Origin: Isoetes taiwanensis
Lineage: Eukaryota; Streptophyta; Lycopodiopsida; Isoetales; Isoetaceae
Direction: 5' to 3'
DNA length: 64,000 bases
NCBI GenBank assembly: GCA_021234155.1
Contig: JAJEKV010000030.1
Location: forward strand, 11,160,525-11,224,524
A program made the position numbers and the translations under genes. Positions within the stretch are counted from its first letter, which is position 1; each line of letters starts with the position of its first letter. Under the pieces are notes generated by a model. It was not told the origin of the DNA. It saw only the letters and a list, made by a program, of their open reading frames with translations, and ran no database searches. Of this stretch, positions 44,240-57,149 are shown one piece after another.

Positions 44240-44420
44240 GAAATAATCTTAAACTGGTTGATCACAGGTTGCTTAATCAACCATGAAGGTTCGAATCCTG
44301 CATATTCAACCATGTATAGATGAGTTGGGGAAGAGAAACGTTCGCGGCGGCCTTGGCCGCCGCGATAAGTTTCTTGTAATATATATATAAGATATAAGAT
44401 AAGATGATGATGATCATTGC
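44240..44420 (+). mobile_element. tRNA-derived SINE
   Basis: A perfect pol III B box, GGTTCGAATCC, lies at 44288-44298. An A-box-like TTAAACTGGTTGATC lies about 40 bp upstream, and between them GGTTGCTTAATCAACC resembles an anticodon arm, so the head is tRNA-like. The body contains a perfect hairpin CGCGGCGGCCTTGGCCGCCG at 44343-44364. The 3' end is an AT-rich run with (GATAA) and (GATGAT) repeats at 44383-44415. It is too diverged in the acceptor and D arms to call a tRNA gene. Confidence 0.6.
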
Positions 44421-44627
44421 CAACAAGTGCATCTAAAAAAAGTTAGCATGAGCATTAAGAAATAAACCAATTTGACAGTCCATGGTCCTTCAAGCAACAA
44501 ATACAAACGCAATAATGATCAATTTACGTCTACCACTCAACCCTACATATGACGACGTTTTATTTCAAAATTTCCCATTTCGCCTCAAATACCAAAACTT
44601 TTTTGAACTTGAAGGATTGCCATGCAA

Positions 44628-44921
44628 ATTGTTATAGCCATTCAAAACAGTGTTATACTCCCAAATAAATTATTTTTCTAATATGTTCGCCTCATGTCGA
44701 TTGGCGGCATACCCCACTATCTCAAACTGGAACATGTTCAAAATGCATCCATACTTCTCAACATCTTTAGCCATTTTCTTATTTGGCTTCTTCATATGTT
44801 GTTTCATACGTTTCCAAGGATTCGACGATTGCCCTATATATTTCATCTCCATCCCCACACATGTAATAGGTTTCAATATCATGCACTCATTGTCTGCAAA
44901 AGCAAAATTGAGCATGTACAA
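44628..44921 (-). pseudogene. GIY-YIG nuclease domain fragment
   Basis: The minus frame reads VGMEMKYIGQSSNPWKRMKQ, then KKMAKDVEKYGCILNMFQFE and ANRHEANILEK, then a stop followed in frame by FIWEYNTVLNG. This matches the GIY-YIG fold: the YIG strand, the Arg-bearing helix (KRMKQH), the KYG..F.FE(I)V strand and the E...E..(L/F)I.(E/Y)YNT end with the catalytic Glu. The stop at about 44667-44669 interrupts the domain just before its last helix. Which protein it belonged to is unclear; an upstream piece at 44995-45330 on the same strand may be an earlier exon. Confidence 0.7.
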
Positions 44922-45229
44922 ATAATAAAGAAGCTGGTGCTACACAAAACGAAAAATTACATCCTATCATTATCTATGAAATGCGTTCACATAATCACAA
45001 ACAACATATACCTTTACGAACAACGTGAATGTAAAAAGCCACCAAACTGCTAAAAGAACCATCATAAATGGAAAGAAGATCGACACAATTTATTAAGGGA
45101 TACAGACTGCCTAGCCTTTTTCCCAACCCTGCAGTTCTGCTAGTTACTTTTGGTTTCATTGTCTTGTTCGTCTGGTGGCCGGCGATAACAAAGAGTGTGC
45201 TTGCCTCGTTGGATGTAATCTTGCTGTGG

Positions 45230-45800
45230 AAATGTTTCCATGAGGGGTTCGGCGATCTTGATCTTTTGAACAATGCCTTGGAAATTTTATATGAAATGCA
45301 AATAGTCAGTACAAGACCTGAGAGATCCACCTTTTAAATATCTTAAAGGTGTGTAAAACCATCACTGCATCAACTTGGGTGAGGCATATCCATGAGCAGA
45401 TTATTAAAAGTGGCCTTGTTGGATGCCATAATCGGATGCGCTCTTGTAGTCGTGTATACGAAAGCTAGTAGTCTACAAGAGGCTTCAATGATTTCTGTCA
45501 TAGCAAAGGTCACCTTGCCCTAGAATCTGTCGTCTATATACAACAAGAGGGCATAAAGCCAAAGAAGCAACATGTTTGGGCATCATAAAGCATATGTTGT
45601 TGTCAGTGTCAGATGTATGGCACGGACAGATCATTGCAGGCAGCCTTCTTACTGTTGTATGGCATCTAGGCTAATGATTATGCAGGATGCATATGATATG
45701 CAGCAGAGTTTTATACCTAGGTCTGCAAAATCAATAGGAACTGCAATTGCAGCAAGTTATGTAGGTATAATAGACTCAAGTGTTTTATTTCTTTCATATT
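45230..45800 (+). pseudogene. PPR gene fragment, heavily frameshifted
   Basis: Pieces in several plus frames: ALEILYEMQ, then HIHEQIIKSGLVG, then SLQEAS, then QQEGIKPKKQ. They follow the order of an L-S PPR tandem (reading of VR.IHEQIIKSGL, then Y.K..SLQEA, then A...Y..MQQEGIKP). Stops and shifts break every repeat. Confidence 0.55.
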
Positions 45801-45809
45801 CTAAATGAG

Positions 45810-47590
45810 GTGCTCCTTGGACTACTCGGTCGTCAGATTTGTCGATCTTATGCCCCAAGTATTGGGGTCTTTGGATGCCTCTCATTTTGATTATGGTCTT
45901 TTTATAATTAGGGGCACCTATGGTGTTGAAATATGAATTATGGTCTTTTTATAATTAAGGGCACCTATGGATATAGGTGTGCCTAAGGTTTTGGAATATG
46001 AGATATGAAGACTCGAACTTGTATGAAAATAATTCATCAATAAGGTTACTTTTACAACCAACAAGTTAACATGATTATTTTTAAGTGGATTTTTGTTTTT
46101 CCTTTATGTATAACAACTCATTCAATTCTTTTGGAGATATGGTCTATGGCTTTAGGTGGGTCACTCTTATATATCAAAATCAAATTCCCCTAGAACCCTC
46201 TGTTATTGGGATACATATTTATATCCAGAGGTCTATCAGACCAAGATTTTTGAAGTGTGTTGCATTGTCCAGGATGTCGTAATGGCCTTACAATGCAGCT
46301 TCTTATGTAAGGAATGTGTGAATTTGTGTGGTGTCTTATATAAATGATTATATATGCATATACATCTTACGGATTCTTATAACATAACACGTATACTTCT
46401 TATTCTTGAAAGGGCTGGCCAAGTTCTCATAAGAGCATTAGATGATGGTCTAGCAGTTCCATCAAGGACCGTGACATCTTTGCAGGAACTTTATACCAAT
46501 AATATTTGCTAGCAGGCATCAGAAGGTATTGCATATCCTTATACTACATTTTTTAAACACAAGCTATTAAGGTCTGACGGTCTATAATCTGATGGTCTTT
46601 TACCTAGTGGATCCTACATGAATCAACCACCTGGATGCAGATGAATATACTGAGTTCTTGGAACTCCTCTGTTCTATAGTAGTGAAGAATAAGATTCTAC
46701 CTATTATTATTCCATGACACTTCAGGATACATTGCATCCATGACTTAGACATTTTGGAGGTGGTTACAATAGTGATGCTTCGGAAGCAAAATATTTGAAA
46801 ATCACACATGTTTGAAATCATTGCCATGCAGGTTGCAACAACATCCAAAATGGTCGAGTTTAGGCCCATAGATTCAATGCAAGGAAGCATCATGGAGGAT
46901 GGTCAGTTGGCTATGATGGTGCCATTGTGACACATGACCATATGGGCAGTACTAATGGATCCTCCTGTAAATCCTAGTATGCAGCCAATTCTGTCAGTGA
47001 ATACATCTCTCATATGTAACACTAATTGTTTTCAATTGATGAGCATGCCTTTCATAATTGCCAGCATATAATAGATAGAGTTCCAATCCCATGTTTATAG
47101 CATTGTGGAGTATTATCTCCTTTAGTTTAATTTTTCTATAATGCAATGGTTTTAATCACCTTATTCTTTTTGCAGTATTTTGTCAACTTCACTTTTCTCC
47201 AAATTATGGCAGTAGTAGTAGGTCGTGCAACAGCCGTAGCCCTTATTGAGACTTCGGTTCAAACATACTCAATTATTTTCCTTGCTAATTGGAAATATTT
47301 GTTTACACCGGGAGGGAGGGAGGGGGGGTTTGGGAACATAAATATTAAAGAACCATCACTTCACTAAAATATCCTTAAGGATACTTATGGATTTTTATAT
47401 ATCACACCAAGGAATTGGATAATGATGTAGCCTTATGATAGTTAGACAACCATGCGAAATATACAACCATTTTTATGTTTTTTGAAGCAAAGAGGACAAC
47501 ACCTCGTTGTAAAGTAGCCAAGCATCATTGTAAAGTTAGTGGGGAAAGGACCCACTTAGATCATGTACACTAGTGGGGGAAGGACCCATC
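45810..47590. other. No recognised gene
   Basis: AT-rich interval. A 39-bp direct repeat is visible at about 45893-45985 (TATGGTCTTTTTATAATTA followed by GGGCACCTATGG, twice). Short frames such as 46085-46282 and 46600-46893 have no recognisable domain. Confidence 0.45.
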
Positions 47591-47599
47591 TAAGTGTGT

Positions 47600-47682
47600 T
47601 GTAAATTGTCCCATAAACTACAGCTTTCCAGGGACATTAAAAGCATCGTCGTCGTCGTCGTCATCATCGTCATCGTCATTGT
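47600..47682 (+). mobile_element. LINE 3' end with (CGT)n/(CAT)n tail
   Basis: TGTCCCATAAACTACAGCTT then GGGACATTAAAAGC followed by (GTC)n/(ATC)n (47646-47680) matches, on plus, the terminus of the LINE at 24452 (TGTCCCATAGCCTACGGGCT, then GGACGTTAATAAA). The upstream body is short or too diverged to recognise. Confidence 0.55.
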
Positions 47683-48035
47683 TGACTACATCAATATCTC
47701 AATATCTGTTATCGTCACAAAATAGTTGTTTGTGTATTCCACAATGGATTGTTTGTGTAAATAACTTGACATGGTTCTGACATGGGAAGAGTTCAGATTC
47801 AAGTTCCTTCGGGGTGTGGTGCAATGGTAGTCCAGCTTAAAGTCCTTCTGGGGTGTGCTAAAGAGTCATGGCAAAGGTCAATTGGAAGAAGTACGTTATA
47901 TCATCTCATGAGACTCTCCAACCTGGTACTATTCAATGGTATGATATTATAATGTCTGTTGATGATGATCGATGATGATCTGGATGTTGCCGAACATGTT
48001 GGTAGTGGCCAAGTCAGTCCTCAATAGTATTCAAT

Positions 48036-48482
48036 CTATATGGCTTCATTATTGCTAGCCCCACAAATCAAACTACATGAATCCATTGCAATAGCCTGAA
48101 ACTTCATGTGGGTTGGCACTGAGGAGGGTGTTTTGGTTGGTTCAAATGCATCCTTCCAAATTGGGCCGGTTGGTTTTGGCATGATGGACTTCTCGCTGCA
48201 GAGGAAAGTCCTCATTTCAAAATTCATTTTGGAGGCTCCTAAATGGTGAAGATGACTTTTCTGGTTTACGCCTTTTCAAACATTAATCCTTGTATCCCTC
48301 TAGGCAAGGTGGCCATCAAACCAATTTCGCCTAAGGCATCCTCTGCAGCCTTTTCCAAATGCTTCTCCTTTTTACATGGATTATTGGCAGCACAGGCCTT
48401 CCGTCCATGTCCTACTGCAGATTCTATGGTGTTGAGTTCTACTGCAGGCAAACCGGCTGCATCCGTTCATCCTCTTGCATAA
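48036..48482 (-). pseudogene. Unrecognised protein-like reading, minus strand
   Basis: Two consecutive frames, LNTIESAVGHGRKACAANNP to GLMFEKA (48451-48266) and MNFEMRTFLCSEKSIMPKPT to NNEAI (48227-48036), are free of low-complexity runs. I cannot assign a family. It may be a retroelement remnant. Confidence 0.2.
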
Positions 48483-48489
48483 AGACGAT

Positions 48490-51400
48490 GGGTCCTTGCA
48501 AGTATTATTAGCATGATATGAAGTTGGTCACTTGCTGTCTTGGCCTAAGTTTTAGGCAAAAATTTCGCCCTCCCATTGGGATCTGTCTGTCTAGAAAAAT
48601 GTAGCAAAGAATCTAGAAAAATGTAGCAAAGAATCTGCCTTTTGTGGTGGAGGTTGGTGTCACATAAAGGTTGGCTTGGAGTTGCCACAAGGATATTCAC
48701 AAAGAAAGTATTTTGTTATGTCCATATATTGCATCCTATTAGCTTCCAAACCCCTCCTACAAGAATGACAAGTATTTTGTCATGTCCATATATTGCATCC
48801 TATTAGCTCCACAATCCTTCCTATTGCCAAACAGAACCTAATTAGATTCATACATAGCGCTAGCTTTGGGATAAGTTGCTCCATTTCAAAGTTTTTATGC
48901 TTTGATGGCAAGTTATCCATAAGTGCTTGCGTGAGATATCGATATGATCTTTGCACATCTGTAGTATGCCACTCTGCCTTTCAGATGTTGAGACTCTTGA
49001 GTTTTTTTTTTTTTTTTTTTTTTTGCTTGCTTAGATGTTCAACCGATATGTTCCTGACCACAAGGTTTACTTGATAGTGCACTAGATAGCCAATGCGTTC
49101 TCTTGACATCCTATCCTATTGTATGGATCCTAGCTACATAGAAGGCATTTCTTTTGGTTTTGGTTAGCTCTTATAGTCAATATGAGAGTGTCAACGACAC
49201 CACATTTTTTATTTATCTATTTATGGAGTTAATGTTGTGGCTCAAGCTAATATACTGATGGCTTATAGATGTCCTCTAAGTAGGTTGATATTCTGACACG
49301 AGGAATGCATTAATTTAACATAGCCTTGCATGGAGATGATTTGCAAGTCTTATCCAAAGTATCATGAAGCAAAGAAGATGATATAGGTGGACTAGGATGT
49401 TGCTTCTAATAGAAAACGTGTAACATAGCCTTTGAAATTTGAGTTCCATTTGCAACTGAAGATGAAGTGTTGGAACCTATTGTGTGCTTGTATTTATGGG
49501 GTTAAAAAGCGGGTTATCTAATTATGGAGTCAATGACAATCACAACGTGGATATTAAAAGTGAATAAAAGTGATGCATAAATAGGACACCTGTCGGACAA
49601 AAGGGGATTAAAATAGTGGTTAGTATTGACATAAAATAGTGGACAAAGATCGACGACATGCTAGCTAAACTCGTAGTGGACAATTACTTGACTACTCTGT
49701 AAAGAAAAGGTGGATAATTACTTACATATGATTTGCATATGTTTCCGCAATGCCGTTCTTCCCATTTGGGCTGCAAAATCCAAAAATTTGCAAAGGATAA
49801 TCTCAAATCTCCTGCTTGAAAATCTATTATGCTTTTCATGATGTCATGTGTTGGGATTTAGCACAAGAATGTGGAAGACATGCCAGGATTTAGGATTTTA
49901 ATTCCTTCGAAACATTCAATGCTAGATTGATTAGGTAGGCCCTGCATCCGCAGAATCATAAGGCAAAGACAAATCTGCTATAAGCTTATCTTTATCTTGG
50001 GCTTTCTAATTTATATGCTCACTACTTGCTCCTCAACAGAATGATTTTGAAATAGAATATCTGTGCTCTACTTACTCAGATGATAATTCTGCAAGTAGAC
50101 AAGGATGCATTACGATTTTTAAGAAGTAGCGGACAGTGCACAAAGATCCAGCACATGGACTTTCAATGCGCAAACCAAAAAAGATTACCATAGAGGTTGA
50201 TTTGATTCAAGCTACAACTGTACGCCATGGACTATGAGAAGTCTAATTCTTTTCATAAAGCATATTCAATCAGCTTTATTCAAATATTATGTACCCTCTC
50301 TATGAGCATAAATTGGTCAGATATGGCTATTGTTGTAGACACATGACAAATAAAAACACTCTATGTCGATGTCTCCTCTCCATATAAAAGGAAATACAAA
50401 CCTGAGTAAATCACCATATGGCTTAAGTTGATGTTTTATTTTCTCCAGTGGTACAATGGCATATTTTTCTCCAATTTATAAGTGTGTTCTCCACCTCCAC
50501 TTTCAGAACACAAGTTGATCCTCTTAAAGTAGTAATATGCTCCTAACATATCTTGCCTCCTCAGCTAATAACCTTCTGAATGCACCTTCTTCTTCCTAAC
50601 TTCTTCTTCCTAACTTCTTCCAAACTTCTTCCAAACCATCGACATTTTAAATGATTCTGCATTTGCTACTATTTGACCCCATCTAGTAACTTATGCCTAG
50701 GTTTGTGACAAAGGATTGCCATTTATGTGGCATACTGTTTAGATATAAGTCCATTTATGCTGCCAAGAACATAGCCTTTCTTTCTATATGCAGTATAAAG
50801 CTTCTTAGTTTACTCAAAATAGCATCATTGCAATGGTGTTGTTGGTCAAGAAGCATGGTTGCATGGCAGGCCAGGTCTGGGGGGATATAGAACTGAAACA
50901 ATATGGAGGTCTATCACTGTCAACCTCTAACTTCAAGCTTCTACAGAAAAATGGTATTGCAGGGTAGTTCGCTCAGTGCCTTAGGTTTGTAGGACTAAAG
51001 GTTTGGTGTAACGGTAGAACAATACCTTCACTATGCAATCTCCTCCGCACTATGTGTATGCAAAAAACTCTTCCAACTTAAAGGCCTTGCATAGTATTTG
51101 CTCTAGAGTCGCTGCTGCCTAACCTTGATTATGTATTTGTGCGCTAACAATAATCTGCAGTTACAACATAGCAAGAATATGAGTTGCAAAAAAACACCAT
51201 GGTAGACATGCAACCAAAGAAATGTTCCAAATGCAAGATGGATTGTGATTTAACTGCCATAAAACCTAAAACGTATGGTACATTGATGCATTTCATCTGA
51301 CGTTATCTCTACAGTAGCATGCAATGCAGGGCTATGGCTCACATGCATCCCCTGTATATGAATTGTTATAAACCATTACATGGGTACTCCCATATTGAGG

Positions 51401-53236
51401 TTCATACATGGACAACAGCCTGCAATTGCTAAGGACTTAATGCAAACAGCAAACTTGGAGAGAAATAAAGTAGAAGCCATCATACGAATTAAGAAAAGTG
51501 TATTCATCTTCCCCTACCTAAGACCCTGTTAGATCCGAGTCTTCATGTCTACACTTTATTGTCTACATTTTGTTGCAGCAGGCTAGTTTAACTGGTAATA
51601 TTGCTTAATGCAAGACCGTCATCTCTCACCTCTCAATTATTTCAAAAAACAAATGACTCCATATTTCTTATATACACCAACATGTAGCTAACAGTGCAGT
51701 TCATCAGGATGGTGCATAGATAGGGCCTAAAGATTTTATTAAAAGTTATCTACAGAAATGACCAATATGTTCAAATGACTATAATCAACTCACAAAAGGC
51801 ATCGAAGCCATAGCAGACCACACATTGCTTGATTACTTTTTAACAATATGGTTTTACACAAACTTACCTGCATTGCAATTCCCCCGTCAATTGTTGCAGC
51901 TCAATTGTTGCAGCTCGACAAAAGCGTATCTTCGGTGATGTATATGCAACGCTCTTTAATGTGGCCATCGACCACGCACTTCCATGTTATGAAAATCTTC
52001 CTTGAACACTGCTCATAACTCAAAGAATCTCCTTGAACGAATGGCCTACATTTGCGATTATTGAAAGAACACATTGAATTGAAGGCCCGTGAAATAAAAA
52101 CTAAACTGAAAAAGCTCTGTATAGTGTACACTGGAAGGACATGGCAACAACTTCTCGCTTTAATCAACTTTTTCCACAATGAATTTGACAAAACTTTCAT
52201 ATAGGCATTCGCTTTTAATACTTGCACTGGATACAAACGACAGCATGCTACTCTTTTATTTCCTCGATCAAGCTTCGAAAAGGAGTCCCTTACGAGAAGA
52301 CTTAAAGGGCCCCAAACTCTTGATGCTGTTCATTCCTTAAAAAAGTGCTCAGTCTACAAATACCACAGACAACAAAAAACAGAAGAAGAAACTGGTAAGA
52401 AGACAAAACGGCATAATGTGATGACGGGCCTTCATCACTCGTTCCGGCATGCAAACTATCAATCCCCAGGATATTCGACTGCACGCAGTTTAGCAACTAT
52501 TGCAAGTTCGGCATTTTTTTTTGTCTTATCTCTGGCCCTCAAATAAGCATATTCCTTACAAATTCCAGCCTAAACACGCATCTCGGCCTCACATTTGGGA
52601 TATTCGACAAATATCCCTTTCCTCACATTCATGCCTAGGGTTTGCCCTTCAGGCAACCCAAAAAGTTTAAAAGGCACTCTTAGCAAGCTTCAGCTTGATT
52701 GCTTTCCATTAAACTTGACCAAGAATTGCAAACACAAACAGCTCTACTAAAGCTCAAATTGATTCAAAGAAACAAAACCAAACATGGCCCTATAGTTCAA
52801 GAGGGGTTTCAATCCAGGCCTGAAATCAAATAAACAAGAATATAAACTTTACACTAAGACTAATATACCCTAACCCACCCACATTGCAAACACCATGTGT
52901 AATTCCAAAACAGGGAAAGGGTACTTCATCCCACCAGTAACCTAGAAGTGGAATCACCATGTCCAAAAAATGAATTTATATAGTCTACAACTTGACATGT
53001 GACAAAAGATCTGCCAAATAAACTGGGGTAAATTATGCATATCCTTCAAACAGTCTTCTGACAAATCTGAATGCTGGTTCATTTCATGAGCAGCTAACTG
53101 GCAACACATTGTTACAACAAAAGAAGCCACAATGGCTATGTTCAGAGAAACGTACTTATCAATCTTGTACAACAAAATGATAAGCATCCATCTGGCACTG
53201 GACACAGGAATATGTAGCAGCAGAGATTTGTCAACA
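48490..53236. other. Long gene-free interval
   Basis: AT-rich DNA in which all frames on both strands are short and without known domains. Simple repeats include poly(T) at 49000-49024 and TTCTTCCTAACTTC repeats at 50588-50635. A tandem pair, TGTCCATATATTGCATCCTA, lies at about 48718 and 48784. The last part serves as the 3' flank of eIF2B beta. Confidence 0.5.
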
Positions 53237-55780
53237 TTATTGAAGTACAGAATCCTCAGGGCTGTAATATTCAGCAACCAGCCTGTATATGTAAGATGGA
53301 TTGTGGCCTCCCCTGGCATGAGAACAAAGTTGTCAATACACATAATATGTACTAAATGCTCATTAGATAATGAAGTAACAAATTGAAGTCCTTTAATGAC
53401 CAATATCCTTACGTGTCTGTTATGAATAGGCTGATGAACTCTGGTGGTATGTAATCGAATGTAGGATTTATTGCATCCATTCTCTTTCCACTAACCATGT
53501 CGTTGAGGCAATCAGAAAACTCTTCAAAATCTAACACCGCTGACGGTGATTTGGCATCATTGAGCAATGCCAATGGATCATGTGGGTATAACGGACACAA
53601 CTGAACAGCGAGACGGTTAGATATAAAGGCCGTCTGATATATCCTTACAAGCAAATGTCACACTTTACCAAAAAAAAAGGATTAATCAAGGAAGTAAAAT
53701 CACAAATCTATATGCTGCTATGCATCTAAAATACCAATCAGAACACAATGTTTTTTCAAATCCCAGAGTTCTCAGAAAAAGTCAAATCATCCCATCCATG
53801 GAGAATATATGGTATCCTCATTTCCAAATTTATCCCATGCCAACTCCTTTGTTCCTAGTGAATTCTTTTCCACCATGCCCACACACAAATGTTTCTATAC
53901 CTCCATGTACATTTCCATCCTTGAGTATCACCTCTAAGTTTCTAAGTTGAAACTAAAAAAGTTAACCCCCTAGGTCAGGTGGACATCAAGTTCTGTCTTC
54001 TACATAACCATTTTGGTTCGGATGTTTGAACAGAAAGGACAAACTAAAATGGATGTCAAAAGATTATTAAGAAGGCCAAAATCACCTTGTGCAGTCCAGT
54101 CAGCACTACAAATGGAACTGCGTGTCGATGAGCTGCAAGAGCAAGCATGCGTAATCCAACAGGGCCAATCACTCCACCATTTGCCATAACAGCATGTGCA
54201 CCTACAATAACCTATCAAATGTTGAAGCCATTACGGTCTTGGAATTCTCTCATTTCCAACTCAATAAGGTGTATTATTACACACCATGTTCACCCGGGAA
54301 ATCATTGCAAATACAGCTGAGTCTGTAATAACTGTCGTTTGAAGATTGATGCTCGATAATTCTTTTGCTAAAATATGTCCTTGGTATCTATAATGTTCCC
54401 ATGCCAACTCTTTCAGATTTCTAAATCCTTAAAACAAAATTTGCACGTGATTGTAATACCTTGGCGCACCCTCTGCAATAAAGACTTGAAATGATCTTTT
54501 CTTTTTGGCCTCCCGTAGAAAATGCAACAGTGTACGCGAATGACCTAGTGTCAGTATGACTTCACTGCAAAGTGCATATATGATTGTACTTGATCATGAT
54601 TGTTCTATAAGAGAAAATTCGGAAATAAAAACTGAAACAACTGCATATTTAGTCACACTTCATATTTTGCAGAATGCCGTCAGACTTCTTTTCTGGTTAA
54701 GTCATTTTCCTATGTTGTTAGCTTCTAGCCTCTAGCTTTTGTGCTAAATATCTATGACATTGCACCGAGTAAAAAGTTCAAAATAACTCACTTTTGATGT
54801 ATATGTTCAAGTGCTTGCTCGGCTATCTGTGAATGATAGTTTTCTATCTCTCCAATTAATTCATTTATGCCCTCAATCACATTGTGTTTAAGACTCCAGC
54901 TTTTTGAGTTCTTGTCGCTAGCTGTTATGCAGACGTAAGAAGGCAATGAAACATAAGAACTGAGTACATCTAACTTCTAGTGACAAAATCCCTATGTGCT
55001 TAATACATACACTTGCTTTTTGTTTCGACGTCGACTGCGGAAGATGGTTCTGGTGCGGCAGTCGACGGAATGGACTCTAACAAATTATGCAAAGATGGAG
55101 CCCTCAAAGCACTTCTATTAGCAGCTGCAAGTGCGATACCAGAAAGACCAGTATTTGCAATTACTCTTCCATCTTCATCGTCACTTCCAACTGTTACGCT
55201 TAAATCTGCCACTGAATTGGTTTCCAATGAAACATTCTCTTCTCTAATAATGTGCAAAACACGACGAACTACATTCCCAACAGCCATTTCTGCATATAAG
55301 AAAATGTTAATAAATTGCTTCAGAAATAAACACAACAGTTAAGACGGTTGAGTACCAAACCCATAGGATTAGCTTTTATCATTCGCAGCCCAGCAGCTTT
55401 CACAGCGTCCATAAGTGCCAATGCTGCAGGAACACGTTGATGTGAAACAATTTGCCGTAACAACTCTGCTGCTTGTTTTGCTGTATCAAAAGAACCCTCC
55501 ACCTGTCTGTTCCTCCAGTGTCAGAAAAAACTGATATAGAATATGGGCCTAAAATAATTTAGCAGAACTTAGAAGGATACGACTTGTAAGATCGAAAATT
55601 GTAGAGAAAATGAGACGATTCTATAAAAAGTTTATATGTTGTTTGTTTGATAAATGAACAAAACGCTAATAGCATTCCTTTGCATACAATGAAATTTTAA
55701 TGTAAAGGGACAAACCTGCGCCTTAGCTTCAGGACGAAATCGTCCACTGCGACTTGCAGTTCCCCCATCGCAGCAACCAT
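53237..55780 (-). CDS. Translation initiation factor eIF2B subunit beta, 9 exons
   Basis: Exons on minus: 55716-55780, 55361-55506, 55013-55289, 54792-54917, 54460-54564, 54285-54387, 54086-54211, 53413-53600, 53237-53312. All introns are GT-AG; exons sum to 1212 nt (403 residues), usual for plant eIF2B beta and longer than animal forms because of an acidic/Ala-rich insert (SVTVGSDDEDG, ALAAANRSALRAPS). Landmarks in order: MVAAMGELQVAVDDFV start, ANPMEMAVGNVVRRVLHIIR, LKHNVIEGINELIGEI, EVILTLGHSRTLLHFLREA, VFIAEGAPRYQGH, VIVGAHAVMANGGVIGPVG, LCPLYPH, FDYIPPEFISLFITDTGG and the end SPEDSVLQ. It is a regulatory subunit of the GDP-GTP exchange factor that recharges eIF2 in the cytosol. No defect is visible. 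A single-copy housekeeping role is expected but not testable here. Confidence 0.93.
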
Positions 55781-55784
55781 TTTT

Positions 55785-56215
55785 GCCTCGAAGAGGGTTT
55801 CCTGAAAACCCTCAGAAAATCCTAAAGTGATTTTAGTTCGGAATATATTATCGTCCAACCAATTGGAGGTTGCCTAGTAATGTATGCCATTTTTACTTGT
55901 AAAAGATTCTTTTTGGGTTGCGGGTAGGCCTGGATTTGATTAGAGAGTTATATGCAGGTAGTGGGTAGCGGAAATGCAGCAATGGGCAGAAAGGATGGAG
56001 GTGGACTTATAGAGGGAAGTGGAAAATAGACAGTTACAGGAAGGGCAGAATGTCTCACAATACGACTAATAAAGCAATGGATACGAGACAGTCGGACAGG
56101 AAACTGGGCTTATATTTGGAGAATATGGACCCTGAGGGCAGTTTTGGCCAGGGCATCTGCACTACTAGAAAGTCTGCAAGGATGACAATTGGAAGATTCT
56201 GAATGGGTAACCACA
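55785..56215. other. Upstream region of eIF2B beta
   Basis: Non-coding DNA including the presumed promoter side of the minus-strand gene. No element boundaries are visible before the LINE fragment. Confidence 0.4.
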
Positions 56216-56219
56216 AGCT

Positions 56220-56535
56220 TTGGATCGAGAGAGACAGATGGCAATGGCCACAGATAGAAAGGAAATACAGAAAGTGCAAACTGTGACCTATAGGAAATTG
56301 AGGACGAAGGGCACGTATGGAATAGATGCCCTGCATATGAACAGATCAAAAGGGGAATTTCGGAAATACAATGGAAGACAGGAGTAAATAAAGGCATTAG
56401 GGATAGGGCCAGAGCAAAATGGACAACGATAGCCATCAAACAAATTCTAGCAGAGCATGAGAGTAAATATAAAGAATTGGAAAGGATGATCTACATTACA
56501 GAGGGCGCGGACAGTGTAGGTAAACCCTAAGGTCA
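56220..56535 (+). pseudogene. LINE ORF2 C-terminal fragment
   Basis: The plus frame reads EIEDEGHVWNRCPAYEQIKR then GISEIQWKTGVNKGIRDRAR and ILAEHESKYKELER, ending near 56530. The EDEGHVW..CP.YE pattern is the zinc-binding end of non-LTR ORF2. The first Cys pair is damaged by a stop after ESANCDL. No tail or duplication was found. Confidence 0.6.
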
Positions 56536-56539
56536 CAAA

Positions 56540-57140
56540 GGGCAAATAGGTAGGCGAGGGAATAGTTTTTTTCCCATGCTGGGTTTTTTTTCCATCATTC
56601 CTCTTGGGGTCAACTGACAATCAGGCCCTCAAGATATCAGCAGACGGAAGTATAACATGGCATTGGCTGGCATAAGACAATGGCTAGGGTAGTCCACTCC
56701 ATCCGCCCCTCCTGTGCACACTTTGCAGATAGGCTGAAACATGCTATGACGTGCTCCGGAGATGCAATCCCAAGGAATCACCCTATGGAACTACTCCGGG
56801 TTACATCTCCCCGATCCGATGAGGCAGGTCAGAGAAGCTTCCCCTCCCGGATCACAATGGTTCCATGGGTGCGCTAGAGGATACCTGCCACACCTGCAGC
56901 ACCTGTATCATATTTGACTTACCCCCCTAAATCTACGCAAAGCCGAGGACGTCCATAAAGGCCATATTCTGCGATCCAAGAGGTGTCAGACCCATACCCG
57001 GCCCACACGTAGTGACCGATTATAAGTCTAGCACACTGTAGGAGCCCGTAGCCATGCTCAGCAAGGCTCCGCCCCCACTTCACCAATTGTGTCCGTTGTT
57101 TGGTGCTGAACCACATCATAGCATCCACAGCCAGGTTGGC
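56540..57140. other. Unassigned, possible retroelement flank
   Basis: The minus frame at 56919-57128 (MDAMMWFSTKQRTQLVKWGR onward) and the plus frame at 56680-56877 look protein-like but match no family I know. The interval may contain part of the LTR of the chromovirus that follows. Confidence 0.3.
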
Positions 57141-57149
57141 TCTTGTGCA

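Noticed and set aside
44281-44330. tRNA gene at the perfect B box GGTTCGAATCC
   Set aside because: The acceptor and D arms do not pair, and a SINE-like body and repeat tail follow. It is better read as a tRNA-derived SINE.
47811-47990. Second SINE starting GTGTGGTGCAATGGTAG
   Set aside because: An A-box-like motif is present, but no B box lies at the right distance. Similar A-box matches at 26936 and 51010 also lack a B box.
52954-53403. 149-codon minus ORF as a separate gene
   Set aside because: It runs through the last intron, last exon and 3' flank of eIF2B beta in a wrong frame.
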